Shown one piece after another: positions 24,845 through 31,768 of a DNA stretch of 37,840 nucleotides. Made by a program: the position numbers and the translations under genes. Source of the stretch: Candidatus Woesearchaeota archaeon (GTDB taxonomy: Archaea > Nanobdellota > Nanobdellia > Woesearchaeales > GW2011-AR9); the NCBI GenBank assembly GCA_018302605.1, contig JAGVZN010000010.1:129013-166852 (forward strand), written 5' to 3'. Under the pieces are notes generated by a model, which saw only the letters and a list, made by a program, of their open reading frames with translations, was not told the DNA's origin and ran no database searches. Numbering within the stretch: the stretch's first letter is position 1; each line of letters begins with the position of its first letter.

Positions 24845-25306
24845 ATGGAAATCAAAGATGTGAAACCAAACCAGGGAAATATTGATCTTGTTGCTGAAGT
24901 GAAAACCAAAGAAGCAGCGCGCACATTTGAGAAATTTGGCAAGAAAGGAAAAGTCTGCAATGCCACGCTTAAAGACCAATCTGGTGAAATAACGTTAACT
25001 CTCTGGAACGACGATGTTGATTCTGTCAATGTCGGCGACAAGGTTCATCTCCAAAATGGCTGGTGTTCCGAGTATAAAGGAGCAAAACAGCTTTCTACGG
25101 GCAAATTCGGAAAGATTGAAATTCTGGGAGAGACCGCGGCTGGTACAGCACCCAAAGCGGCCATTTCCTCCCCAACAGCAGCAGCGAAAACTGTCTTCAC
25201 CAACGATCCAGGCATGCTTGCCGGAAAGATGTCTGGCGGTGATGAGGATGACGACGGCGATGATGGAGACGGAGAAGAAGAACCAGAAGAAGAGTTTATT
25301 GATTGA
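24845..25306 (+). CDS. ssb: Single-stranded DNA-binding protein with one OB fold and an acidic tail
   Basis: 153 aa. An RPA-type OB fold covers residues 1-100 (MEIKDVKPNQGNIDLVAEV, then CNATLKDQSGEITLTLWNDDVDSVNVGDKV, a classic OB strand order). A Pro/Ala/Ser linker follows, and then a strongly acidic tail (DEDDDGDDGDGEEEPEEEFID). The size and layout are those of the short SsoSSB-like archaeal proteins that bind ssDNA; the tail usually recruits partner proteins. It has its own promoter. Confidence 0.85.
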   Translation: MEIKDVKPNQGNIDLVAEVKTKEAARTFEKFGKKGKVCNATLKDQSGEITLTLWNDDVDSVNVGDKVHLQNGWCSEYKGAKQLSTGKFGKIEILGETAAGTAPKAAISSPTAAAKTVFTNDPGMLAGKMSGGDEDDDGDDGDGEEEPEEEFID

Positions 25307-25322
25307 GCAGCCACGATTTTTC

Positions 25323-25462
25323 GGCACAGTTCGAAAAGTGAGTGATTTTCCCATTTTTAAAATAGTTGCCTATGGAGCGCATGGAGATTCTGATGAATTA
25401 TGCGGCCTTAGCCCGTGTATCTGATTTTAGATTTTTTCATCACTCAGAAAATGAACTGTGCC
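25323..25462. mobile_element. MITE-like element A4 with perfect 8-bp target-site duplication
   Basis: Ends GGCACAGTTC and GAACTGTGCC are perfect inverted repeats (11 bp with the adjoining C/G). TGAGTGAT/ATCACTCA (25339-25346/25439-25446) is the second stem, as in A1. The outer stem differs from A1 (GGCACAATCC) at two positions and both are compensated in the right arm. GATTTTTC abuts both ends (25315-25322, 25463-25470). The right duplication ends 6 bp before the TATA box of rnp2. The central 25380-25424 part has a short CGCAT/ATGCG pairing. Confidence 0.88.
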
Positions 25463-25476
25463 GATTTTTCATATAT

Positions 25477-25484
25477 TTTATAAG
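25477..25484 (+). promoter_or_regulatory. TATA box for rnp2 (start of the proteasome-exosome cluster)
   Basis: TTTATAAG, 22-29 nt upstream of the ATG at 25506. It decides that start over the upstream in-frame ATG at 25458, which lies inside element A4. Confidence 0.7.
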
Positions 25485-25505
25485 CGATCCCGCTTTCCCA
25501 TCTTG

Positions 25506-25835
25506 ATGAAACTGCTTCCCTCGCTCAAGCAACGCAAGCGCTATCTTGTTTTTAAGATCAGGGCAGAAAAAACCTTTTCCGCTTCAGAGATTCAGGAAGC
25601 CGTTGAACAGGCGTTGCAGGATTTCCTGGGGCAGTTGGGTGTGGCCAGAGCAGCTCCCCTCTTCTTTAAAGATCTCTCTCAAAACAATCAATTTGTGCTC
25701 AAAGTCAATCACCATTATGTGGATGAAGTCAAATCAGCGCTCATCCTAATCAAAAAGATTAAAAACACTCCCGTTCTCCTTCACTCAATCACTACTTCAG
25801 GCATCCTCAAGAAGGCTGCCGGAAAGATGAACTAA
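25506..25835 (+). CDS. rnp2: Ribonuclease P protein component 2 (Pop5)
   Basis: 109 aa, starting MKLLPSLKQRKRYLVFKI. The basic N-terminus followed by YLVFKIRA...F...EIQEAVEQALQDFLGQLGVARA and then FVLKVNHHYVDEVKSALILI is the Pop5/Rpp14 fold pattern. It is part of the RNase P holoenzyme that trims the 5' ends of pre-tRNAs. Position just before psmA is the standard place for it in the archaeal proteasome-exosome superoperon, which supports the call. The end is basic (KKAAGKMN). Confidence 0.85.
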   Translation: MKLLPSLKQRKRYLVFKIRAEKTFSASEIQEAVEQALQDFLGQLGVARAAPLFFKDLSQNNQFVLKVNHHYVDEVKSALILIKKIKNTPVLLHSITTSGILKKAAGKMN

Positions 25836-25869
25836 AGATCAAATTACGCAGAAAGCGAGGTGTTGTATA

Positions 25870-26595
25870 ATGAATCCACAAAAACAAATGATTGATAAGA
25901 TGGGCTATGATCGTTCGATCACGATGTTCTCTCCTGATGGAAGATTACTTCAGGTAGAATATGCTAAAAAGACGGTGCGGCAAGGTTCGACGGCGTTAGG
26001 AATAACCTGTAAGGATGGTGTCGTTCTTGTTGCCGATAAGCGCATCGGCTCAAAATTGATGGTTCCGGAAGCGATTGAAAAGATGTTCCGGGTTGATGAC
26101 CATATTGCGGCGACGGCGGCCGGCATCATTTCAGATGCCCGAGTCTTGATCGATCGCGTACAGTTGAAAGCGCAGCAGCACGCGGTTACCTACGATTCAA
26201 AAATAGATCTTCTGTCTGTGGTAAAAGAAATCGCTGATTTAAAACAGGTCTGCACGCAGAGTGCCGGCCTACGCCCCTTTGGCGTTTCTTTACTTGTCGG
26301 AGGCGTGGAAGATGACGGCAGCATCAAGTTGTTTCTCACCGAACCTTACGGGCTTTATTACCAATTTCGGGCCGCAGTCATCGGTGAAGGCGAAGCGGAG
26401 ATTGATGCTATTCTCCAAAAAAAGTACAAGCCCAATCTTTCGCTCGAAGAAGGGATCAAGCTAGGCCTTTCCGCGATGAAAGAATTTCTTGGTGCTGAAT
26501 TTAACGTAGAACGTGTTGATGTTGTTTATGTTGATTCCAAGAATCGGCGCTGGACAAAGCTGAGTGACGATGAGATCCGGAAGATGCTGAAATAG
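25870..26595 (+). CDS. psmA: Proteasome alpha subunit
   Basis: 241 aa. The N-terminal signature MGYDRSITMFSPDGRLLQVEYAKK is that of alpha subunits, which form the outer rings of the 20S proteasome and gate substrate entry. GSTALGITCKDGVVLVADKR starts the Ntn-hydrolase fold, without a catalytic Thr, as expected for alpha. The ribosome site GAGGTG lies upstream of the ATG. No TATA box is evident in the 34-bp gap, so it is cotranscribed with rnp2. In many archaea the next gene is the SBDS homologue; here it is not. Confidence 0.96.
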   Translation: MNPQKQMIDKMGYDRSITMFSPDGRLLQVEYAKKTVRQGSTALGITCKDGVVLVADKRIGSKLMVPEAIEKMFRVDDHIAATAAGIISDARVLIDRVQLKAQQHAVTYDSKIDLLSVVKEIADLKQVCTQSAGLRPFGVSLLVGGVEDDGSIKLFLTEPYGLYYQFRAAVIGEGEAEIDAILQKKYKPNLSLEEGIKLGLSAMKEFLGAEFNVERVDVVYVDSKNRRWTKLSDDEIRKMLK

Positions 26596-26602
26596 ACAGA
26601 AA

Positions 26603-26660
26603 GTATTTGTTTAGAGTGAATAATTCAATTATTGATCTGCAAACTTCTCTAAACAAATAC
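26603..26660. repeat. Palindromic element B2 in the proteasome-exosome cluster
   Basis: A perfect 14-bp inverted repeat GTATTTGTTTAGAG/CTCTAAACAAATAC (26603-26616/26647-26660) encloses the palindrome AATAATTCAATTATT (26619-26633). GAAA flanks both ends directly (26599-26602, 26661-26664), a possible 4-bp target duplication. The right arm matches that of B1 and the central palindrome is identical to that of B3. It lies between psmA and an unrelated gene. Confidence 0.75.
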
Positions 26661-26689
26661 GAAAGAAGAGAAAAGAGTGGAGGTCTATA

Positions 26690-27250
26690 ATGGGCTGGTT
26701 TGGGTTTGGAAAAAAAGAAAGGATGGTGGTGGACAAGCGGGAGTTAGTTGGGTTAGAGGCTGATCTTCATGAAAATTATCAACGCCTTATTGCAAGATTG
26801 CAAGTAGAATTTAATAAAGATAAAGGAATTAGAAATAAAGAGGGTAGTATTGTTAAGTTTTCAGGTGGTAAAACGAGCTTTTATCCAAAAGCGGTGTCGA
26901 TTGAAGAAGACAAAGCAGGACGCATGGTTCCTGGTGTAAAATATGTTAATCTTGAATTTGGGGTTTATAGATTTGTTTCTGGTAGAGAGAGGCCTTCACA
27001 ACTTCTTAAACAGTATGTTTCAATTGTGCCCGTGATTAATAATGGGACACATCGTTGGGCTATTGATTATGGGATACAGGGGAGAGGTGGTGGGGTCGGA
27101 ATGACATCCGCTCGGAAATATAATAGTCTTGGAGATCCTGCTTTAGTGTATGCCGTGAAACAAATCGTCGTAAAACATTCTGTTGGTTCTTTCGAGGAAA
27201 CTGAGGAAGAACTTAAACGCCAAATCAGAGAGTCTCTGAAGGAGAAGTAG
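26690..27250 (+). CDS. Unrecognised protein inserted between psmA and rrp4
   Basis: 186 aa, starting MGWFGFGKKERM; I do not recognise the family. It is not SBDS, which usually lies here. It is basic, with no signal or membrane segment; Gly-rich IQGRGGGVGMTS lies near 124-135 and the C-terminus is a charged helix (FEETEEELKRQIRESLKEK). Codons are more A/T-rich at third positions than in psmA or the exosome genes, consistent with transfer. A strong ribosome site (GGAGG) precedes the ATG, but no TATA box is clear. Palindromic elements lie on both sides (B2 upstream, a 27284-27341 repeat downstream), so this is an accessory insertion. Confidence 0.65.
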   Translation: MGWFGFGKKERMVVDKRELVGLEADLHENYQRLIARLQVEFNKDKGIRNKEGSIVKFSGGKTSFYPKAVSIEEDKAGRMVPGVKYVNLEFGVYRFVSGRERPSQLLKQYVSIVPVINNGTHRWAIDYGIQGRGGGVGMTSARKYNSLGDPALVYAVKQIVVKHSVGSFEETEEELKRQIRESLKEK

Positions 27251-27283
27251 CAGAAATAATCTCAGATCTATACTGAAGTTAGG

Positions 27284-27341
27284 ACGGTTTTGGCGAATTT
27301 CTCTCACTGGCCTCATGGCAAAACTTAATAGTAAAAACCGT
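27284..27341. repeat. Inverted repeat upstream of the rrp4 promoter
   Basis: ACGGTTTT (27284-27291) pairs with AAAACCGT (27334-27341) around a 42-nt interior containing GGC...GCC pairings. It ends about 6 bp before the rrp4 TATA box, like the family A elements. No target duplication is evident, so the class is uncertain. Confidence 0.45.
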
Positions 27342-27345
27342 TACA

Positions 27346-27355
27346 TTTTTAAATA
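27346..27355 (+). promoter_or_regulatory. TATA box for the exosome operon
   Basis: TTTTTAAATA lies 54-63 nt before the ATG at 27409. With the AAGGAGGAAAT ribosome site at about 27388-27398 this gives a leadered mRNA. It gives the exosome genes a promoter independent of psmA. Confidence 0.6.
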
Positions 27356-27408
27356 AGAAGCCAATCGGAGTACAAACAGAGAGATAAGAAGGAGGAAATC
27401 CGCTGACG

Positions 27409-28227
27409 ATGGCCTTTCTCATCATATTGCGCCATCATCACCAACGTATCAAATCAGACAAAGAGTCTCTCCCAGCGGATAAAAAAAGAAACATGAGTAA
27501 TATCAGTAATGTTGTCGTTCAAGAACGCGCCGTGGTCGTCCCCGGAGAAATTCTCGCCGAGGGAATGGACTATCTTCCCGGCGATAATACATATCGCTTA
27601 GGTGATAAGATCCACGCCAAAATACTTGGCTTGGTATCGGTCGCCGGCCGCGTGCTAAAAATAACACCCCTTGCCGGCCCTTACCTTCCCCAGATAGAAG
27701 ACAAGATTATCGGCAAGGTAACGGACATCACGATGAGCGGTTGGCGGGTTGATACCGCTACAGCTTATTCAGCGATGCTTAATGTTAAAGATGCCACGAC
27801 CCGGTTTATCAAGAAAGAAGAAGACCTCAGTAAGATCTTTGCCATCGGCGACTATCTCATCGTTAAAATCATCAATGTTACTTCCCAAAACTTAATTGAC
27901 CTGACTCTGCGTGAGCCTGGTCTGCGTAAGATTAGCGAAGGGCGAATTATCAAAGTCAATGCCCAGAAAGTACCGCGGATCATCGGCCGGAAAGCGAGTA
28001 TGATCACTCTCTTAAGAGAGAAAACGGGATGTGAAATTACTGTCGGTCAAAATGGTTTGGTGTGGCTTAACGGAACTCCCGAAGGGGAATTACTTGCCGA
28101 GAAAGCAATCAAGCTGATCGAGGAAAAATCACATCTGGAAGGTCTTACTGAACGTGTAGAACAATTCCTTGGCGGGCAAAAGCTCCCGGAACGAAAAACA
28201 GTCAGCGCCGCGCCGGAGGATGCCTAA
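27409..28227 (+). CDS. rrp4: Exosome RNA-binding cap subunit Rrp4
   Basis: 272 aa from ATG 27409, or 244 aa from ATG 27493 (MSNISNVVVQERAVVVPGEIL, the usual Rrp4 N-terminus). The ribosome site AAGGAGGA upstream of 27409 supports the longer form, giving a basic 28-residue extension (LRHHHQRIKSDKES...). Domains in order: N-terminal beta domain (VPGEILAEGMDYLPG), S1 domain (KIIGKVTDITMSGWRVD...), and KH domain (GRIIKVNAQKVPRIIGRKASMI). It forms the RNA entry cap of the archaeal exosome. rrp41 starts 1 nt after its stop. Confidence 0.93.
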   Translation: MAFLIILRHHHQRIKSDKESLPADKKRNMSNISNVVVQERAVVVPGEILAEGMDYLPGDNTYRLGDKIHAKILGLVSVAGRVLKITPLAGPYLPQIEDKIIGKVTDITMSGWRVDTATAYSAMLNVKDATTRFIKKEEDLSKIFAIGDYLIVKIINVTSQNLIDLTLREPGLRKISEGRIIKVNAQKVPRIIGRKASMITLLREKTGCEITVGQNGLVWLNGTPEGELLAEKAIKLIEEKSHLEGLTERVEQFLGGQKLPERKTVSAAPEDA

Positions 28228-28228
28228 G

Positions 28229-28954
28229 ATGACCTATAAATCACGATTAGATGGACGAAAAGATAATGATCTGCGTCCGATGGAAGCAAAAGTGGGAGTT
28301 ATCCCCAATGCTGAAGGATCAGCTTGGTTCAAGATTGGAAATACCTGGGCAATCGCCGGCGTTTATGGACCGCGGGAAATATTCCCGCGTTTTCTGGCCA
28401 ACCCGAAGAAAGGGGTTCTGCGCTGCTATTACACGATGATGCCTTTTTCCGGTTCCGGAGAGCGTATCCGTCCGGGAACAAGCCGCCGCGCCCAGGAAAT
28501 TGCCATGGTGATGAAAGAATCTCTGGCGCCGCTCGTTGATCTTTCTGCTTTTCCCAATTCGGTTGTTGATGTTTTTGTGGAATTACCGCAGACTGATGCC
28601 GGGACGCGCTGTGCCGCCATCTCCGCTGCAGCCATGGCCCTTGCTCATGCCGGCATTCCGATGAAAGACATGGTCAGCGCTGTTGCCGTCGGCCGTGTTG
28701 ATGACCGTCTCGTCGCTGATCTTGATTACCGTGAGGAGCATATCGGAGAATTCAATCCGGATTCTCATGGTGCGCCAGTTGCCGACACGCCCATTGCCAT
28801 GCTTCATGCAACCAAGCAGTTGACCTTGTTGCAGATGGACGGCGAACTTTCCAAAGAGATGCTGTTGAAACTATTGAAGCTGGGAGAAGAAGCAACTGAA
28901 AAAGTCTATCAGGTGCAGGTCAAAGCATTAAAAGAGAATTACTCTTCAGAATAA
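28229..28954 (+). CDS. rrp41: Exosome catalytic subunit Rrp41
   Basis: 241 aa RNase PH-fold subunit that carries the phosphorolytic active site. DGRKDNDLRP starts the fold, and R86-R87 in RPGTSRRAQE match the RNA/phosphate-binding arginines. The catalytic stretch reads VADLDYREEHIGEF...APVADTPIAM. D164 matches the general-acid Asp, but the second conserved Asp of the usual DxxxxxD is E170 here, and about seven extra residues (around 174-181) precede ADTPIAM. The start at 28229 follows a GGAGG site and a 1-nt gap from rrp4; ATG 28220 is a second option. Confidence 0.92.
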   Translation: MTYKSRLDGRKDNDLRPMEAKVGVIPNAEGSAWFKIGNTWAIAGVYGPREIFPRFLANPKKGVLRCYYTMMPFSGSGERIRPGTSRRAQEIAMVMKESLAPLVDLSAFPNSVVDVFVELPQTDAGTRCAAISAAAMALAHAGIPMKDMVSAVAVGRVDDRLVADLDYREEHIGEFNPDSHGAPVADTPIAMLHATKQLTLLQMDGELSKEMLLKLLKLGEEATEKVYQVQVKALKENYSSE

Positions 28955-28975
28955 AGACAAAGGAGCTTATCAAAA

Positions 28976-29767
28976 ATGATCGTCAATCAAGAAACAATAA
29001 AAACCCTGGCCGCACAGGGAAAACGTCTGGACGGACGCGGACTGCATGATTACCGCCAGCCACTGGCTATTGAAACGGGTATTTCCTGGACTGCGGAAGG
29101 TTCAAGCCGTGTGCAGATCGGAGAAACGGTCGTGCTTGCGGGAGTGAAGCTTTCTCTGGAAAAGCCTTATCCGGATACCGCTGATCAAGGCGGGATCATG
29201 ATCAACGTCGAACTTACTCCCCTTTCCAGCCCGGAATATGAACCTGGTCCGCCGGGGATCAAAGCCATTGAACTTGCCCGCGTCACTGATCGAGGCATCC
29301 GGGAAGCAAAAGCCATCGATCTCCAGAAGCTCTGCATCACGCCGGGAGAAAAAGCCTGGTTTGTAATCATTGACATCATCACGTTGAATGATGCCGGAAA
29401 TCTATTTGATGCAGCCAGCCTGGCCGCACTTGCTGCCTTGCGTTCTGCTAAATTTCCTTACGTCGATCCGAAAACCGGTGTCATCGATTACAAGAAGAAA
29501 ACGGATGTTTCTCTTCCTTTGGTCAAAGAACCGATTGCGATTACTGTTTCTAAAGTCAATGGCAGCCTGCTTGTTGATCCGACGGTCGAGGAAGAGAAAG
29601 TTGCGGAAGCCCGCTTAACAGTTGCTTTGGATGTGAAAAATGTTCTCTCGGCCATGCAGAAAGGCGGCGAGGGTCCGCTTACCGCAGAGGAAGTTGGCGC
29701 AATGGTTGATCTTGCCTTTGAAAAAGCAAAAACACTCCGAGAGGTCCTGCATAAACACATACCATGA
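28976..29767 (+). CDS. rrp42: Exosome non-catalytic subunit Rrp42
   Basis: 263 aa RNase PH-fold partner of Rrp41; the two alternate in the hexameric ring. KRLDGRGLHDYRQ near 15-27 and VQIGETVVLAGVKLSLEKPYPD match the family, and the active-site Asp pattern of Rrp41 is absent, as is normal for Rrp42. A ribosome site (AAGGAG) precedes the ATG. The stop overlaps the start of rpoK by 4 nt (ATGA), so translation is coupled. Confidence 0.94.
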   Translation: MIVNQETIKTLAAQGKRLDGRGLHDYRQPLAIETGISWTAEGSSRVQIGETVVLAGVKLSLEKPYPDTADQGGIMINVELTPLSSPEYEPGPPGIKAIELARVTDRGIREAKAIDLQKLCITPGEKAWFVIIDIITLNDAGNLFDAASLAALAALRSAKFPYVDPKTGVIDYKKKTDVSLPLVKEPIAITVSKVNGSLLVDPTVEEEKVAEARLTVALDVKNVLSAMQKGGEGPLTAEEVGAMVDLAFEKAKTLREVLHKHIP

Positions 29768-29985
29768 AAAAATCTGCCTCAGTTACCCCCGAATTTGAAT
29801 ATACCAAATATGAAAAAGCACGAATGATCGGCTCACGTGCCCTGCAACTATCGATGGGTGCGCCTTTCCTGATCAAGCTCGATGCTGCGGAGTTGAAGAA
29901 GATCAATTACAATTCGATCGAGATTGCCCTGCGGGAATACGACCAAGGTGTCCTGCCGATCACGGTCAAGCGGCCGGTAAGGTAG
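29764..29985 (+). CDS. rpoK: DNA-directed RNA polymerase subunit K (Rpb6/omega homologue)
   Basis: 73 aa. The block FEYTKYEKARMIGSRALQLSMGAPFLIK is the Rpb6/omega/RpoK signature (KYE.aRmiGaRALQi..GAP), and the rest, IEIALREYDQGVLPITVKRP, is the normal C-terminus. It is a structural subunit of archaeal RNA polymerase. The 4-nt overlap with rrp42 shows it is in the exosome operon. In many archaea rpoK sits elsewhere, next to ribosomal protein genes. Confidence 0.95.
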   Translation: MKKSASVTPEFEYTKYEKARMIGSRALQLSMGAPFLIKLDAAELKKINYNSIEIALREYDQGVLPITVKRPVR

Positions 29986-30019
29986 AAAAGTATATCTCAA
30001 CGTTTTTCTTTGCTATATT

Positions 30020-30027
30020 TTTTAAAT
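30020..30027 (+). promoter_or_regulatory. TATA box for the DUF357 gene
   Basis: TTTTAAAT, 22-29 nt upstream of the ATG at 30049. Confidence 0.55.
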
Positions 30028-30048
30028 CACTTCTTTTTTCTTTCCTAA

Positions 30049-30339
30049 ATGAATAACCTGATCACTGAAGAGAAACTGCACAAATACTTCTCCGTCACCG
30101 AAAAAGCCTTGGCTTTAGCCAAACAGGCCTTCGATCCGGCGCGTAACGAGCAAGCCGTGGATTTCTTCCAGATGGCCCAAGCTTATTTCAGCGATGCCCG
30201 CCATTTCCATCGGGACAAGCAGGATTTTGTCCTGGCGTTTGCTGCGCTCAATTACGCCCACGGCTGGCTGGATGCCGGCGCCAGGATCGGCTTGTTTCAG
30301 GTCAGCGATAATACGCTTTTTACTGTTGATAATCAATAG
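30049..30339 (+). CDS. DUF357 family protein
   Basis: 96 aa, all-helical. The end LAFAALNYAHGWLDAGARIGLF is the typical DUF357 (PF04010) segment, and KYFSVTEKALALAKQA...AVDFFQMAQAYFSDARHF is the preceding part. The function of this archaeal family is unknown. It is a single gene with its own TATA box, and lies between the exosome operon and a TrmB regulator. Confidence 0.8.
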   Translation: MNNLITEEKLHKYFSVTEKALALAKQAFDPARNEQAVDFFQMAQAYFSDARHFHRDKQDFVLAFAALNYAHGWLDAGARIGLFQVSDNTLFTVDNQ

Positions 30340-30352
30340 AATACTACTAAAC

Positions 30353-30385
30353 AGTACTAAAACCACAAAAGATTTATATAGTACT
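30353..30385 (+). promoter_or_regulatory. TrmB gene promoter with paired AGTACT sites
   Basis: TTTATATA (30373-30380) is the TATA box, 75-82 nt before the ATG at 30455, leaving a leader with a GGAGG ribosome site. The palindrome AGTACT occurs on both sides (30353-30358 and 30380-30385), the second touching the TATA box. These may be operator half-sites for autoregulation. Confidence 0.5.
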
Positions 30386-30454
30386 CCTCTATTTTACCAA
30401 TAATTATCGTGAAAAGGGGTTCTTAGAGGCATTCAATAATTGGAGGAAAAGACC

Positions 30455-31243
30455 ATGATCGTTCAAAAAGATTTCCTGAATAAACTGAAGGACTTCGGCT
30501 TAAATTCGTACGAGAGCAAGCTCTGGGTAGCACTTCTCTCACGCGGTGTTTCTACTGCGGGAGAATTATCTGACATCTCTAATGTTCCCCGTTCCCGGGC
30601 GTATGATGTCCTGGAATCACTGGAAAAGAAAGGCTTTATCATCGTCAAAGTAGGCAAGCCAATTAAATATTTGGCCGTCCCTCCCACTGAAGTTATCGAA
30701 CGCGTCAAAAAACATATTGCTGAAGACGCAGAAGAGAAAGCAAAAATCCTTTCTCACCTTCATCAAAGCGAGCTCTTAAGTGAACTGAATACGCTTCATA
30801 CGGTCGGGATCAAATTAGTCGATCCTACGGATCGCAGCGGTGCATTCCGTGGTCGGGATAAAGCTTATGATCATCTGGCATCGATGATCAAGCGGGCAAA
30901 GAAAAACATCACCCTGATGACTTCTAAAGAAGGCATTGAACGCAAGCATGAGCTGTTAGGCAATCATCTTAAACGTGCTGCAAAAGCTGGCGTGGAAGTT
31001 CGGGTTTCTGTTCCGGCAACCATCGACCGGAATCTCCTTGACGAATTAAACAAGTTTGCCAAGACCCGCCAGCATAAAAATGAAACTGCCCGGTTCTGTG
31101 TTGTCGACAACAAAGAATTAATGCTCTTTTTGACCGACGACAAGGATGTGCACAAAAGTTACGATTGTGCTGTTTGGATCGAAGCGCCGTACTTTGTGGA
31201 TTACTTTAGTGCCCTCTTTGATAAAGAGTGGAAAATGAAATGA
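30455..31243 (+). CDS. TrmB-family transcriptional regulator
   Basis: 262 aa. The N-terminal winged helix (LKDFGLNSYESKLWVALLSRGVSTAGELSDISNVPRSRAYDVLESLEKKGFI) is the TrmB/sugar-specific HTH type. A short coiled coil follows, then a PLD-like effector domain (RGRDKAYDHLASMIKRAKKNITLMTSKEG...). The maltose-binding domain of classical TrmB is missing or replaced, so the ligand is unknown. The GGAGG ribosome site puts the start at 30455; ATG 30440 would leave it inside the coding sequence. Confidence 0.85.
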   Translation: MIVQKDFLNKLKDFGLNSYESKLWVALLSRGVSTAGELSDISNVPRSRAYDVLESLEKKGFIIVKVGKPIKYLAVPPTEVIERVKKHIAEDAEEKAKILSHLHQSELLSELNTLHTVGIKLVDPTDRSGAFRGRDKAYDHLASMIKRAKKNITLMTSKEGIERKHELLGNHLKRAAKAGVEVRVSVPATIDRNLLDELNKFAKTRQHKNETARFCVVDNKELMLFLTDDKDVHKSYDCAVWIEAPYFVDYFSALFDKEWKMK

Positions 31244-31261
31244 ACCGGAGAGTAAAATAAA

Positions 31262-31450
31262 ATGAATGGGATCCTGAAATCTCTTGGTGTTGCTCTTGTT
31301 GGTGCAGGGATTGGCTATGGAATTGTTAAAGCTCTTGAAGAGAGACCGCAATATACTGCAATGATGAAAGATGCGAATAATGATGGCTTCTCTGATCTAG
31401 TTATCCTCGATGATGAGAGGGGCATTATTGGTTCTGTTTTTATTCAATGA
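31262..31450 (+). CDS. Small membrane-anchored protein with a calcium-loop-like motif
   Basis: 62 aa. One N-terminal hydrophobic segment (ILKSLGVALVGAGIGYGIVKAL, glycine-rich) is followed by ERPQYTAMMKDANNDGFSDLVILDDERG. DANNDGFSDL fits the D.N.DG..D loop seen in dockerin/FG-GAP-like calcium sites. A CGGAGAG ribosome site precedes the ATG. It starts 18 bp after the TrmB gene and may be cotranscribed. Function is unknown. Confidence 0.6.
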   Translation: MNGILKSLGVALVGAGIGYGIVKALEERPQYTAMMKDANNDGFSDLVILDDERGIIGSVFIQ

Positions 31451-31461
31451 AAATGGGTCTA

Positions 31462-31536
31462 ATACAAGAAAGCCTAAGCTTTCTGTACAGAAATGAAATC
31501 GCGGTTTCATTTCTTGTACCCCGCAGTTCTACTGCG
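31462..31536. repeat. Cluster of three hairpins after the small membrane-protein gene
   Basis: AGAAAGC/GCTTTCT, then AGAAATGAAA/TTTCATTTCT (31489-31498/31505-31514, flanked by GTAC on both sides), then CGCAG/CTGCG. They may be a terminator or a decayed palindromic element. No target duplication was found. Confidence 0.5.
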
Positions 31537-31699
31537 ACTTACTCAAAGAAGACAGGACCATCTTTTTGTCAAGACCGATGTTGTCATGAATGACGGTATT
31601 CCTTTTTTTGTAACAAGGGATGGGTTCTATGACCCCTGGGGAACGTTCCACGATAATCAGGGGATAAAACCTGCGATGGAAGATTATTGTCCTCAATAA
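31493..31699 (+). CDS. Doubtful small gene, or remnant of the upstream gene
   Basis: 68-aa open frame (MKSRFHFLYPAVLL...). It is in the same frame as the 62-aa gene, separated by three in-frame stops and hairpins, and its ATG lies inside a hairpin arm. The second half (VKTDVVMNDGIPFFVTRDGFYDPWG) looks protein-like and could be a broken continuation of the upstream gene, cut by the hairpin sequence. No ribosome site or TATA box is evident. Confidence 0.3.
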   Translation: MKSRFHFLYPAVLLRLTQRRQDHLFVKTDVVMNDGIPFFVTRDGFYDPWGTFHDNQGIKPAMEDYCPQ

Positions 31700-31768
31700 G
31701 ATATTTGAAGAAAATCCCGAAAAGCAGGCATCTTCAGCGATGAATGAAAGAATTTCTACTCTTTTAAT

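Noticed and set aside
25389-25425. TGATGA...CTGA resembling boxes C and D of a C/D guide RNA
   Set aside because: No internal D'/C' pair, no terminal stem at the right distance, and it lies in the variable centre of MITE A4; probably chance.
26690-27250. SBDS homologue expected between psmA and rrp4
   Set aside because: The protein lacks the SBDS N-terminal and basic middle signatures; only the position would suggest it.
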